Below, one piece after another: positions 1-8,984 of a stretch of 64,000 bases of DNA (position 1 is its first letter; every line of letters starts with the position of its first letter). The stretch lies in the NCBI RefSeq assembly GCF_015693305.1, contig NZ_CP065139.1, positions 737,501 to 801,500 of the forward strand, written 5' to 3'. Position numbers and translations under genes: made by a program. This stretch comes from Sphingobium sp. Cam5-1 (GTDB lineage Bacteria > Pseudomonadota > Alphaproteobacteria > Sphingomonadales > Sphingomonadaceae). The notes under the pieces are model-generated. The model ran no database searches. It saw only the letters and a program-made list of their open reading frames with translations, and was not told the DNA's origin.

Positions 1-446
1 TGATGCAGGCGGCCAATGCGCTGCTGGTCCCGCTCGCCGCGACGACACCCGATTTCTGCTCGACCGTCCAGTTCCTCTCGATGATGGATCAGGTGATCAA
101 CCAGCTGCAGACCGCTGGTATAGAGGTCGATTATCAGTTCGTCCGCCTGCTCTGTTCGAAATTCGACAGCAATGATCCCAGCCATTCGATGGTCCGCGCG
201 ATCATGGAGCAGAGCTTCGGCCCTGCCCTCCTCCCCGTGCCCATCCTCGACAGCGCGGAAATCAGTCATGCGGCATTGCGCATGATGACGGTGTATGAGC
301 TGGAAAAGCCGATCGGCACGCCGCGCACCCACAAGCGCTGCCGCGCCAATCTCGACGAAGCCATGGGCCAGATCGAGGCGCTCGTCCGCCAAAGCTGGGG
401 CCGCGTCGCTCCCGCGCGTGAGGAGGACATCGTCAATGCGGCTTGA
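1..446 (+). CDS. parA: ParA-type partition ATPase, 3' part only
   Basis: This is the C-terminal part of a ParA/RepA-family plasmid partition ATPase; the reading frame is open at the window start, so the Walker A region is missing. The visible 147 residues include the family's typical stretches LLVPLAATTPDF, a FVRLLCSKFDSND segment and a C-terminal arginine-rich TPRTHKRCRANLDE region. ParA ATPases move replicon copies apart by acting on ParB bound at a centromere. The next genes are parB, parS-like palindromes and repA, which fits a plasmid or chromid partition-replication cassette. Assignment rests on residue pattern and context; the true start lies outside the window. Confidence 0.85.
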   Translation, partial: MQAANALLVPLAATTPDFCSTVQFLSMMDQVINQLQTAGIEVDYQFVRLLCSKFDSNDPSHSMVRAIMEQSFGPALLPVPILDSAEISHAALRMMTVYELEKPIGTPRTHKRCRANLDEAMGQIEALVRQSWGRVAPAREEDIVNAA

Positions 447-454
447 CCATTGGT

Positions 455-602
455 TCGCGCAGAGGCGCAGAGGCGCAGAGATGTCGCGCCGCGCCGCAGG
501 CAAATTTCCCCGTGCGAGGCTTCCGCTTGGCGCTGTCGGTTGCATTGATATAGGGGCTGCGCCGCTCACACACCCTCTCTGCGCCTCTGCGCCTCTGCGC
601 GA
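455..602. repeat. Perfect inverted repeat between parA and parB
   Basis: A 27-nt arm at 455-481, made of repeated GCGCAGAG units, is matched exactly in reverse complement at 576-602. The arms are 94 bp apart in the parA-parB gap. Such GCGCAGAGGC repeats occur as dispersed intergenic elements in sphingomonads, as far as I recall, so this may be a mobile repeat unit or transcript stem rather than a partition site. Confidence 0.7.
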
Positions 603-670
603 CCAAAAATCAAAGCTGTCCTACAGCAATATGTTCACCCTATGTTCCCCGCGAATCGGAGGACAAGCCC

Positions 671-1759
671 ATGGCGCGTAAGCAATCGGACTATCTGGCA
701 GCCCTTTTGTCAGACGAGGCGGAGAGCCCCGCCCCCGTTCCAGCGGCCGACAGCCCGCCTGTTACCGAGGCCGAACCAGCCCCCTCCCCTGCCCCGGCTC
801 GCCCCGAACGGGCGCGCGGCGCAACGCTGCTCGGCCGCGAAACCGCGCTTGCCCGGCTCGCATCAGGCGAGGTGCGGCAGGTCACGCAATTGCTGCTCGA
901 TCCGGCAAAGGTTCGTATCTGGCGCGGCAACGCCCGGCTCTATTCCCATCTGACTGAGGATAATTGCCGCGAACTGATCGACTCCATCATCGCGGAAGGG
1001 GGCCAGAAGGTTCCCGCCGTCGTCCGCCGCGTCGAAGGCGATCCCGATCACGACTATGAAGTGATCGCGGGCACGCGCCGTCACTTCTCGATCAGCTGGC
1101 TGCGGGCGCACAGCTATCCCGACATGATGTTCGTGGCGCAAGTCGCCCAGCTGGACGACGAAGCGGCCTTCCGCCTCGCCGATCTGGAAAACCGCGCGCG
1201 CAAGGACGTCACCGATCTCGAACGGGCGCGCAACTATGCCGAGGCATTGGGCGCCCATTATGGCAGCCACCTCACCCGCATGGCCGAACGGCTGAAGCTC
1301 TCCAAGGGCTGGCTCAGCAAGATGATCAAGGTCGCAGGGATACCGGACGACATTATCGACGCCTTCCCCTCGCCCGGCGATGTCCAGCTCAAGCCCGCTT
1401 ATCCGCTGGCGCAGGCGCTCGATGATCCCGCCGCGGCTCCGGCCATCCGCGCTGAAGCCAATCGGCTCACCACGACACAACGGGAACGCCGTTATGCGGG
1501 CGCACCGCCCCTCCCCGCTGCTGAAGTTTTGAAGCGCCTTCTTGACGCGCCGCGCGTAGCCGTATCGGAACCGAAGGAAGAGCCCTTCACCTGGACCACG
1601 CGCTATGGCCGCCCTGCCCTCACCGTGCAGTCGGTCAACCGCCAGGGCATCACTATCCGCTTTCACGCAGGCTCGGGCGCGGACATGGCAACGCTGGCAA
1701 CCGCGCTCCGCGACACGCTCGAACATCTTGAACGGCAGGGAATGGGTCTACAGCAGTGA
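671..1759 (+). CDS. parB: ParB/RepB-type centromere-binding partition protein
   Basis: A 362-residue ParB-family protein. After a proline-rich N-terminal region (about residues 15-50) comes the ParB/Spo0J nuclease-like domain, with the signature EVIAGTRRHFSISW near residues 130-145 corresponding to the CTP-binding GERRxRA box. A helix-turn-helix follows (MAERLKLSKGWLSKMIKVAGIP) around residues 200-222. It should bind the GTTTCCCCGGGGAAAC palindromes located just downstream and stimulate ParA. The ATG at 671 follows a GGAGGACAAG ribosome-binding site. Gene order parA-parB-repA is common on sphingomonad and other alphaproteobacterial plasmids. Confidence 0.92.
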   Translation: MARKQSDYLAALLSDEAESPAPVPAADSPPVTEAEPAPSPAPARPERARGATLLGRETALARLASGEVRQVTQLLLDPAKVRIWRGNARLYSHLTEDNCRELIDSIIAEGGQKVPAVVRRVEGDPDHDYEVIAGTRRHFSISWLRAHSYPDMMFVAQVAQLDDEAAFRLADLENRARKDVTDLERARNYAEALGAHYGSHLTRMAERLKLSKGWLSKMIKVAGIPDDIIDAFPSPGDVQLKPAYPLAQALDDPAAAPAIRAEANRLTTTQRERRYAGAPPLPAAEVLKRLLDAPRVAVSEPKEEPFTWTTRYGRPALTVQSVNRQGITIRFHAGSGADMATLATALRDTLEHLERQGMGLQQ

Positions 1760-1830
1760 CAGGCTCGGGGGGGCATAATAGCATCGCGACACAGGGAAAG
1801 GGCATCTTGCCCGGCCTTGGCTCGCGCGCT

Positions 1831-1846
1831 GTTTCCCCGGGGAAAC
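1831..1846. promoter_or_regulatory. parS-like palindrome, copy 1
   Basis: The 16-bp perfect palindrome GTTTCCCCGGGGAAAC lies between parB and repA. It has the size and GTTTC...GAAAC ends of ParB-binding parS sites. An identical copy sits 89 bp downstream. Confidence 0.8.
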
Positions 1847-1919
1847 AAGGCCACACCAGATCGGGCCACCCTCCCCTCTCCTCCCGGAGCCTTCGTTGTT
1901 TCGCCCCGATACCATCCCC

Positions 1920-1935
1920 GTTTCCCCGGGGAAAC
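1920..1935. promoter_or_regulatory. parS-like palindrome, copy 2
   Basis: A second identical copy of GTTTCCCCGGGGAAAC ends 35 bp before the repA start codon. ParB bound here could both form the partition complex and influence repA expression. Confidence 0.8.
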
Positions 1936-1970
1936 ACCCTCGCCACCCTGCCCTTGCCAAGGAGCCGCCC

Positions 1971-3176
1971 ATGACGCGCACTGGCAAGGCCGAGCTTACC
2001 GATCAGTTCGAGCTGTTCCTTCCCTATATCGCGGACATGCCGCTGCGCGACCAACGCGAGATGATGGAGCGCCCCTTCTTCAGCCTCGCCAAGTCGAAGC
2101 GCGTCAAGCCGATCGATTACACCTCCCCCGATGGCAAAGCCTGGGTCCATGTGTCCGCCAATCCCGATTACGGCATGGCGACCATCTGGGATGCCGACAT
2201 CCTTATCTATTGCGCATCGGTCCTCGCCGACATGGCCCGGCGCGGGATCAATGACGTGCCGCGCAAGCTACATCTCATGCCTTATGACTTGCTGCGTGCC
2301 ATTCATCGCCCGACCACCGGCCGCGCCTATGAATTGCTCGGCCAGTCGCTGGACCGCCTCGTCTCCACCACGATCAAGACCAACATTCGCGCCGAAAACC
2401 GCCGCGAGGCGACCTTCAGCTGGCTCGATGGCTGGACCCAGCTTGTCGATGAACGCACCGAACGATCGCGCGGCATGACGATTGAACTTAGCAACTGGTT
2501 CTATGAAGGCGTGTTGATGCAGGGCGGCGTCCTGTCCATCGATCGCGCCTATTTCGACCTGACGGGCGGGCGCGAGCGCTGGCTGTACAAGGTCGCGCGC
2601 AAACATGCTGGCGGGGCAGGGGAGGGGGGCTTCTCCATCTCCATGCCAACCCTGTTCGAAAAGTCAGGGGCAGAAGGCGCCTATCGCCGCTTCAAGTTCG
2701 AGATCGCCAAAATCGCCGAGCGCGATCCGTTGCCCGGCTACACATTATTGCTCGAACAGCCCCAGGGTAAGCGCGAGCCATCGCTACGCATGAGCCGCCG
2801 ATCGGCCGAAGCCCCGCGCGCCTCAAACGACGTCCCGCCAGCGAAAGTCGGCATCCCACCCAAGGTCGCGGCTCTGAACGGCGCGAAACCTTCTACCCGC
2901 CAAAGTCCAGCGGCCGATCCGCAACCCTTGCTCGACGCCGGGGATGTCATCCGCCGTACGGTCACCAGCCTTTCCTCCCGCGCCACCGCTGGCGAACTCA
3001 CCGACGCAACCCTCGCCACCCTGCGCACGGAATGTCCGGGTTGGGACTATCAATCCCTCCATCAGGATTTCCGCAACTGGCTAGACGCTGACCCGACGCG
3101 CACGCCGGTCAACTACCAGAAAGCCTTCATCGGCTTCGTGCGCCGTTTCCATGAAAAGAACCGCCACCGCCTTTGA
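1971..3176 (+). CDS. repA: Plasmid replication initiator protein (RPA family)
   Basis: A 401-residue replication initiator of the RepA/RPA type found on alphaproteobacterial plasmids. Recognisable segments are SLAKSKRVKPIDYTSPDG, WDADILIYCASVLADM, RPTTGRAYELLGQSL, and GGRERWLYKVARKHAGG, which form winged-helix DNA-binding domains. The C-terminal third is more variable and ends with a WDYQSLHQDFRNWLD motif. The ATG at 1971 has the ribosome-binding site AAGGAG; an in-frame ATG at 1896 would place coding sequence across the second parS site and is less likely. It should bind the iterons just downstream of the gene and open the origin. Confidence 0.9.
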   Translation: MTRTGKAELTDQFELFLPYIADMPLRDQREMMERPFFSLAKSKRVKPIDYTSPDGKAWVHVSANPDYGMATIWDADILIYCASVLADMARRGINDVPRKLHLMPYDLLRAIHRPTTGRAYELLGQSLDRLVSTTIKTNIRAENRREATFSWLDGWTQLVDERTERSRGMTIELSNWFYEGVLMQGGVLSIDRAYFDLTGGRERWLYKVARKHAGGAGEGGFSISMPTLFEKSGAEGAYRRFKFEIAKIAERDPLPGYTLLLEQPQGKREPSLRMSRRSAEAPRASNDVPPAKVGIPPKVAALNGAKPSTRQSPAADPQPLLDAGDVIRRTVTSLSSRATAGELTDATLATLRTECPGWDYQSLHQDFRNWLDADPTRTPVNYQKAFIGFVRRFHEKNRHRL

Positions 3177-3230
3177 CGTTTCGGCGCAAAAGGCCCCCTC
3201 TTCAGTCAGGCCTTGCTCGTTAGCGTATAA

Positions 3231-3493
3231 GCGTTCCCGAAGTGTCGGTTGCTCCGCAGTGCGTTCGGCGCCTGATTTCCCGAAGCTACTGCCGACTTCA
3301 TTTCATCCACAGCTTTTGAACGACATTAAGAGGCCGACCAATGCAACTGATTCAATCCCTGCTGAAATCCCCACCTCATCCGGGCACCATCGACACTCCA
3401 GGAACGGCCAACGCTCCTTCAGGAACGATCCGCCGACACATCAGGAACACCTTCCTCGACACTCCAGGAACGAAAGCCCGACCTTTCGGGAAC
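3231..3493. repeat. Iteron field, candidate replication origin (oriV)
   Basis: The 392 bp after repA contain no convincing gene but five tandem repeats with consensus near CGACACTCCAGGAACG. Their AGGAAC or GGGAAC cores start at about 3400, 3421, 3443, 3466 and 3488, a 21-23 bp period (two helical turns). An inverted copy, CCGACACTTCGGGAACGC on the minus strand, lies at 3231-3248, and a partial one near 3276. This arrangement is typical of an iteron origin bound by the RepA encoded immediately upstream. Confidence 0.8.
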
Positions 3494-3568
3494 AGCCCGG
3501 TTCGCCCGACTCGCCTGTCCCCGCCACTTTTGCCGCATCCCGCGCAGGCTTAACTCTCTAACTTTCTA

Positions 3569-4534
3569 CTAAACCCTATAACCAGAAAGAGATTCTTCTA
3601 GTTTTTTGAAAGGGAGAGAAGAAGCGAGCTGCGACACCAATTTGGTCGCTCCTTGATGGGAGATGCTGAGCAGGCGCGCGATCGCCACCTTGCTCAAACC
3701 CGGATAGGCCAGTTCCAACCGCATCAGCAGCGGTGCCTTGCTCCGCTTCGTCACCGACAGCTCTTCGGGAAGCTTATTGAGCCGCGCTTCAAGCCGGTTA
3801 AGTTCCGCCAACCCTTGCGCTGCCTGCCGCCCGATCATTTCAACCAACTGTCCCGCCAGCGTCCTTACATCCACGCCGGGAAATCGGGGCAGATCAACGA
3901 AAGACGGAAGTCGCCGCAATGTCAGCCCGGATGCTTCGAGCGCCGCCGGGATGTGCGCCGCCACCACCCATCCCAGGTCCGGCCGTCGGGGATCGATGTG
4001 CAACCGCCGTCCATCCGCCGTCGTCAGCAATTGCCCCTCGCTCATGGGCGCCACCAGGCCTTCCCGCGCCGCGATGAGCCGCTCCGCTACCTCTTCCACA
4101 CCCGTTGAAGGGTAGGGGGCCTCCACAACCGCCTGAACCGCCCGCCAGGCCGGGCCAAAGCGCACCAGATCGTCTGATGCCCAGATTTCCGCCTCTTTCC
4201 TGTCATCCAGCAGCTGGCGTGATATGTTCAGCGTCGCCCGCGCGATCGGATCGCGCTCGCCCTCGCTCGCCGAAAGCACGAAATGAACCAGCGCCGCGAT
4301 CGACAAGGGGTCGTTCAGCCCCTCGCTATGCCGGGGCGGGGGCGTCCGTCCGCAAATCCAGTCCTGCAAATCTCCGACGGAAATGGGCACGGACGCGACA
4401 CTGGCCAGCGCCGCGGCCCCTTTAAGGCGCGATCGGGCTAGCCAGATGTCAGTCGCCGGGCTGTTGGCAAGGCGCCCATCAAGCCTCCCCAACAAGAGAA
4501 ATGCCTGCTCCGGCGAGGAAGAAAAATCCCGCAT
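3569..4534 (-). CDS. DUF1612-type helix-turn-helix DNA-binding protein
   Basis: A 321-residue protein resembling the DUF1612/HTH family carried on alphaproteobacterial plasmids. The N-terminal two thirds have no motif I can assign; the C-terminal region has a helix-turn-helix reading KVAIARLLSISHQGATKLVSQL near residues 280-302. It faces the replication genes and its promoter region contains a clear inverted repeat (GTAACCAA...TTGGTTAC, 4560-4586), so it may be autoregulated. A role in plasmid maintenance is inferred from position only. Confidence 0.7.
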   Translation of the reverse strand: MRDFSSSPEQAFLLLGRLDGRLANSPATDIWLARSRLKGAAALASVASVPISVGDLQDWICGRTPPPRHSEGLNDPLSIAALVHFVLSASEGERDPIARATLNISRQLLDDRKEAEIWASDDLVRFGPAWRAVQAVVEAPYPSTGVEEVAERLIAAREGLVAPMSEGQLLTTADGRRLHIDPRRPDLGWVVAAHIPAALEASGLTLRRLPSFVDLPRFPGVDVRTLAGQLVEMIGRQAAQGLAELNRLEARLNKLPEELSVTKRSKAPLLMRLELAYPGLSKVAIARLLSISHQGATKLVSQLASSLPFKKLEESLSGYRV

Positions 4535-4559
4535 TTCCGGGCTATATCAGCATGTATGA

Positions 4560-4586
4560 TGTAACCAAACACATATGTTGGTTACA
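4560..4586. promoter_or_regulatory. Inverted-repeat operator candidate
   Basis: TGTAACCAA at 4560-4568 and TTGGTTACA at 4578-4586 form a perfect 9-bp inverted repeat with a 9-bp spacer. It sits 26 bp upstream of the minus-strand DUF1612 gene and about 140 bp before htpG. The spacing suits a dimeric repressor; the adjacent HTH protein is the obvious candidate, but this is inference. Confidence 0.55.
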
Positions 4587-4722
4587 CATGCTTTTCCCCG
4601 TTCAAAACGCGATCAATTCACCTTCTCCTTCATGAATTGAACCCCAATCCAGCTTGAAACCCGCCGCTCCCCACGCCATCTGTCCGGCGGCCAAATTCAT
4701 TGGAGGGCATGAAAGAAACGCC

Positions 4723-6603
4723 ATGACGAACCCGACCGACGCTGCTCCTGAAACCCGTTCCTTCGAAGCTGACGTAGCCAAATTGCTGCACCTGATGGTG
4801 CACTCGGTGTATTCGGACAAGGATGTGTTCCTGCGCGAACTCATCTCCAACGCCGCCGACGCCTGCGAAAAGCTGCGCTATGAAAGCCTCAGCGATCCAG
4901 CGCTCGCCGCTGGCGCCAGCCCGCAAGTGACGGTGACGCTCGATCCCGACGCCCGCCAGCTGTCGATCGAGGATAATGGCATCGGCATGAGCGAGGCCGA
5001 GCTTGTCGAGGCGCTCGGCACCATCGCCCGTTCCGGAACAAAGGCGTTCATGGAACGCGTCGCCAGCGCCAAGGACGCGGAAGGAACGCAGCTGATCGGC
5101 CAGTTCGGCGTCGGCTTCTATTCCGCCTTCATGGTCGCCGATCGCGTCGATGTGTTGTCCCGCCGCGCGGGCTCCGATCAGGCGGCGCGCTGGTCGTCCG
5201 ATGGCCTTGGCACCTATACGGTCCAGCCCGCCGAAACGGCCGAAGCGCCCGAACATGGCACGCGCGTCCTGCTGCATTTGAAGGAAGATGCTGCGTCCTA
5301 CACGGAACGCTATCGCGTCCAGCAGATCATCAAGGACCAGTCCGGCCATGTGCCGGTGCCGATCTTCCTCAAGGAAAAGCCCGACGCGGAACTCGAGCAG
5401 ATCGCGGATGGCGCGGCGCTCTGGACCAAGCCCAAGAGCGAGATCAGCGCGGAGGAATATACCGACTTCTACCGCAGCGTGGCGGGCCAGTTCGACCAGC
5501 CCGCACTGACGCTGCATTACCGGGCGGAGGGGCTGCACGAATATTCGGTGCTGGCCTTCATCCCTGAAATGAAGCCGTTCGACCTGTTCGATCCCGACCG
5601 CACCGGCCGCATGAAGCTCTATGTCCGCCGCGTCTTCATCACCGACGAGGCGGAGATATTGCCGCGCTACCTGCGCTTCGTGCGCGGTCTGGTGGACTCC
5701 AGCGACCTGCCGCTCAACGTGTCGCGCGAAATGATCCAGCAGAGCCCGGTTCTCGCGGCGATCCAGAAGGGCGTCAGCAACCGCATCCTCACCGAACTTG
5801 AAAAGCTATCCGCCAACGACGGCGAGGCATACATCAAATTCTGGGACAATTTCGGCGCAGTGCTGAAGGAAGGGCTGTACGAGGACTTCGCCCGCCGCGA
5901 GCAACTCCTTGGCCTAGCCCGCTTCAAATCCACTGCTTCGAGCGACAGCTGGCGCTCGCTCAAAGATTATGCGGAGGGCATGAAGGAGAACCAGACGGCG
6001 ATCTACTACGCCACCGGCTCCGACCTCGACCGCCTTGCGTCCTCGCCGCAGCTGGAAGGCTTTCGCGCGCGCGGTATCGAGGTGCTGCTGCTGACCGATC
6101 AGGTGGACAGCTTCTGGGTCACGGCTGGCGTGGACTATGACGGAAAACCCTTCAAGTCGGTGACGCAGGGCCTTGCCGACCTCAGCCTCGTGCCCCTGCC
6201 CGAAGGCGAGACGGCCGCGCCCGCTGCCTCGGAAGAAGTCAGCAGCTTCATCGATTTCGCCAAGGATCTGCTCAAGGATCAGGTTTCCGACGTTCGCGTG
6301 TCCGAACGGCTGACCGAAAGCCCGGTCTGCCTCGTCGCGGCCGAACATGGCATGGATCGCCAGCTGGAAAAGCTGCTGGCGGCTGCCGGTCGCGGCGGCG
6401 GGGCTTCGGCGCCTGTGCTGGAACTCAACCCGCGCCACAGCCTGATCGTCCGGCTGAGCGGCCTTCAGGACGACAACAGCCTGCGCGAGGATGCCGCCTG
6501 GCTGCTGCTGGATGAGGCGCGGATTGCCGATGGCGAATTGCCCACCGATCCGCGTGCCTTTGCCGATCGGCTCGGGCGACTCATGGCGAAGGCTCTGGGC
6601 TAA
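4723..6603 (+). CDS. htpG: Molecular chaperone HtpG (Hsp90)
   Basis: A 626-residue bacterial Hsp90, the usual family length. The N-terminal GHKL ATPase domain shows [17 protein letters not shown] (catalytic Glu and Mg-binding Asn), [11 protein letters not shown], and the [14 protein letters not shown] lid motif. The middle domain has [13 protein letters not shown], and the C-terminal dimerisation domain follows from about residue 490. HtpG folds and stabilises client proteins under stress in the cytoplasm. The ATG at 4723 starts the conserved part; an upstream in-frame ATG would add 23 unconserved residues. Its presence next to a replication origin suggests a second, plasmid-borne copy, though the chromosome cannot be seen. 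Confidence 0.97.
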   Translation: MTNPTDAAPETRSFEADVAKLLHLMVHSVYSDKDVFLRELISNAADACEKLRYESLSDPALAAGASPQVTVTLDPDARQLSIEDNGIGMSEAELVEALGTIARSGTKAFMERVASAKDAEGTQLIGQFGVGFYSAFMVADRVDVLSRRAGSDQAARWSSDGLGTYTVQPAETAEAPEHGTRVLLHLKEDAASYTERYRVQQIIKDQSGHVPVPIFLKEKPDAELEQIADGAALWTKPKSEISAEEYTDFYRSVAGQFDQPALTLHYRAEGLHEYSVLAFIPEMKPFDLFDPDRTGRMKLYVRRVFITDEAEILPRYLRFVRGLVDSSDLPLNVSREMIQQSPVLAAIQKGVSNRILTELEKLSANDGEAYIKFWDNFGAVLKEGLYEDFARREQLLGLARFKSTASSDSWRSLKDYAEGMKENQTAIYYATGSDLDRLASSPQLEGFRARGIEVLLLTDQVDSFWVTAGVDYDGKPFKSVTQGLADLSLVPLPEGETAAPAASEEVSSFIDFAKDLLKDQVSDVRVSERLTESPVCLVAAEHGMDRQLEKLLAAAGRGGGASAPVLELNPRHSLIVRLSGLQDDNSLREDAAWLLLDEARIADGELPTDPRAFADRLGRLMAKALG

Positions 6604-6637
6604 GCGCCGTGGATCAAATCGGCCTTACACCCTGAAA

Positions 6638-6715
6638 CCGTTCGCCCTGAGCCTGTCGAAGGGCTCTTCTTTCTTCCAAAGAAGTGAAGCGCTTTGACAG
6701 GCTCAGCTCGAACGG
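6638..6715. repeat. REP-like inverted repeat after htpG
   Basis: An imperfect inverted repeat with arms at 6638-6663 (containing GTTCGCCCTGAGCCTGTCGA) and 6691-6715 (GACAGGCTCAGCTCGAACGG). This is a well-known dispersed intergenic repeat in sphingomonads. It may act as a transcript end for htpG. Confidence 0.75.
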
Positions 6716-6790
6716 ATTGTGCATTAAGATTCAACACACTCTGCTTTGGTCGCGATCTGCTGTCGCGGCATAATCCCGCGCCGGCAACAA

Positions 6791-7180
6791 TCAGCCGAGC
6801 GTCACGAAGATTTCCGCCTCTATCAGCCACTCGTCCCGCAGCTTGCGCCATTTCGCGCTATAGATGCCGGATGCGGTCGGTTCCTGCGTGTCCGCCGCCA
6901 AGCCTTTCCATTCACCCTGTTCCATCGCGATCGGTTCGACAGGGGAGGCGGTGATGCTGGTGGGCATCCGGACATAGATGGTGCGCTCGGGCGACGCGAA
7001 CTCGCGCTTCCATGCCATTAGCTGCGCCTTCCGGCCGCTGATCACCCCGCTGTCACTGCCGGTCACCAAAATCGCGGCGGGTGACAACAGCGGGCCTATC
7101 GCGCTCAGGTCCATCTCCGCCAACGCCCGGTTGAATGCCGCGCGCCGCATTCGGATCGCAAGATCGCAGGATTGGGTCAC
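6791..7180 (-). CDS. NTF2/SnoaL-like fold protein (DUF4440 type)
   Basis: A 129-residue protein with the size and pattern of the NTF2-like superfamily: an N-terminal helix pair (RRAAFNRALAEMDLSAIGPLLSPAAILVTG), then strands including GRKAQLMAWKREFA, QGEWKGLAADTQEPTASGIYSAKWRKLRDEWLIEAEIFVTL. The W/KW-R pattern at the C-terminus is common in small DUF4440 proteins. Function is unknown; members of this fold bind small ligands or act as isomerases. It is a single minus-strand gene with no obvious partner. Confidence 0.65.
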   Translation of the reverse strand: MTQSCDLAIRMRRAAFNRALAEMDLSAIGPLLSPAAILVTGSDSGVISGRKAQLMAWKREFASPERTIYVRMPTSITASPVEPIAMEQGEWKGLAADTQEPTASGIYSAKWRKLRDEWLIEAEIFVTLG

Positions 7181-7481
7181 TCAACTATTCCGATCAGCAC
7201 CGCTTGTGTCAGCCGCCTATGATCCAGCGCCGTCGCCGCTGCAAGAAAGGAGCGTCAGAGTAAATCCGGCCGCCACCCATCCCGATGGCACCGACGCAAT
7301 CTCTGCGCCCCACGATGCGCCCGGTCGTTAAGCCATTGCAATGAAGATGCAACCGCCAGGATATTGCCGCGTTATAACTTGATGATTTTGCGGTGCGGTG
7401 CGTCTGATCCTGCTTCGGCAGGCGATGGATTTTGTGACTTGATCGTTATGCCGACGGCCGTGCTGACGGAGGCATGGTTGA
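7181..7481. other. Intergenic region without a gene
   Basis: About 300 bp between the divergent NTF2-like gene and the KaiC-like gene. I see no convincing open reading frame, no FNR box and no copy of the CTAMGTAT-type motif. A TGACGGAGG ribosome-binding site precedes the KaiC-like start at the right end. Confidence 0.6.
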
Positions 7482-8984
7482 ATGACAGATATTTTTGATC
7501 GCGTTTCGACGGGCAATTCCGGGCTCGATCTGGTGTTGGGTGGAGGCCTGCCTGCCCAGAGGCTGTATCTCGTCGAAGGCGCTCCCGGATCGGGAAAGAC
7601 GACGCTCGCGCTGCAATTCCTGCTCGAAGGCGTGGCGGCGGGCGAGCCGGTCCTTTATGTAACGTTGTCGGAAACCAGCGAGGAGTTATCGGTCGTTGCT
7701 GCCTCGCACGGCTGGGACCTCAACAACGTCAATCTCTTCGAACTTGCCTCCGCCGATTCCGTGCTGGGCATAGGACGGGACCAATCGATCCTGCACAGTT
7801 GGGAAATGGAACTGGGCGGCACCATCGAACTCATCCGGGAGGAGGTGCAACGGCTGAAACCCCGTCGCATCGTGTTCGACAGCCTGTCCGAATTGCGGCT
7901 TCTGGCGCAGGACCCGCTCCGTTACCGGCGCCAGCTGCTGTTCCTCAAACAGTTTTTCGCGCAGATCGACACCACGGTTCTGCTGGTCGACGACCTGACC
8001 GGCGGCGCGGGTATCCGCGACAATCACCTGCATAGTCTCTGCCATGGAGTGATAACGCTGGAACGGCTGACGCTCGATTTCGGCGCGGCGCGGCGGCGAA
8101 TGCAAATTCAGAAGATGCGCGGCGTCGATTTCGTCGCCGGTTATCACGACATGATCATTCGCAAGGGCGGCATCGACATATTCCCCCGCCTCATCGCGTC
8201 CGACCATCATGCGCCGTTCGTCGGCGAACCGGTGCCCAGCAAGATTCCGGAGCTGGACGCCATCCTGGACGGCGGTCCCCAACGCGGTACCAGCACGCTC
8301 ATCACGGGGCCTGCGGGCGCGGGCAAGACGACGCTGGCCCTGCAATATGTCATCGCCGCCTGCGAACGTGGCGAACACGCGGTGATCTATGAATTTGACG
8401 AGCGCATCGGCACGCTCATTACCCGAGCGCGATTGTTCGGAACCGATCTACAGGCTTTGATGGATGACGGCCGCCTTGTCATCCGCCAGATCGATCCGGC
8501 AGAGGTCGCGCCCGGCGAATTCGCCGCCATGGTCCGACAGGAGGTGGAGGAGCGTAATTGCCGCATCATCCTGATCGACAGCCTCAACGGCTATCTGGCG
8601 GCCATGCCCCAGGAACAGCAGCTGATCCTGCAATTGCACGAACTTCTATCCTACCTCAGCCACCGGGGCGTCGTGACCTTGCTTGTCAATCCACAGCAGG
8701 GTTTCTTCGGGTCGATGCGAACCGACGAACTGAATGTGTCCTACATAGCGGACATCGTCATCCTTATGCGCTTTTTCGAGGCGGACGGGCGCATCCGCAA
8801 GGCGCTGTCGGTCGTCAAGCACCGCAGCGGCGCGCATGAGGATTCCATCCGCGAATTCAGGATCGACGCCCATGGCGTTCGGGTCGGTGAACCGCTCTCT
8901 GATTTCAGGGGCGTGCTGACCGGGACGCCGGAATATCTGGGAGCGTCTTCACCCCTGATGGAGGACCGCGACGGCCGTGCATAA
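7482..8984 (+). CDS. KaiC-like ATPase with two RecA-type domains
   Basis: A 500-residue protein with two KaiC/RadA-like domains in tandem. Walker A motifs are GAPGSGKT (residues 33-40) and GPAGAGKT (276-283); each is followed by the paired acidic residues typical of KaiC (TLSETSEEL in domain 1, YEFDERIGTL in domain 2). In cyanobacteria KaiC is a clock protein; in proteobacteria such homologues occur without KaiA and usually signal through a kinase. Here the stop codon overlaps a hybrid histidine kinase by 8 bp, strongly suggesting one signalling unit. No kaiB is present in the window. It is probably cytoplasmic; the stimulus is unknown. Confidence 0.9.
   Translation: MTDIFDRVSTGNSGLDLVLGGGLPAQRLYLVEGAPGSGKTTLALQFLLEGVAAGEPVLYVTLSETSEELSVVAASHGWDLNNVNLFELASADSVLGIGRDQSILHSWEMELGGTIELIREEVQRLKPRRIVFDSLSELRLLAQDPLRYRRQLLFLKQFFAQIDTTVLLVDDLTGGAGIRDNHLHSLCHGVITLERLTLDFGAARRRMQIQKMRGVDFVAGYHDMIIRKGGIDIFPRLIASDHHAPFVGEPVPSKIPELDAILDGGPQRGTSTLITGPAGAGKTTLALQYVIAACERGEHAVIYEFDERIGTLITRARLFGTDLQALMDDGRLVIRQIDPAEVAPGEFAAMVRQEVEERNCRIILIDSLNGYLAAMPQEQQLILQLHELLSYLSHRGVVTLLVNPQQGFFGSMRTDELNVSYIADIVILMRFFEADGRIRKALSVVKHRSGAHEDSIREFRIDAHGVRVGEPLSDFRGVLTGTPEYLGASSPLMEDRDGRA

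Noticed and set aside
3391..3493. CRISPR array
   Set aside because: Repeats are 21-23 bp period without unique spacers of constant length and no cas genes are present; they are iterons.
3151..3561. Open frame across the iteron region as a gene
   Set aside because: The frame overlaps the repA end, is built from the iteron repeats, and has no recognisable domain or ribosome-binding site.
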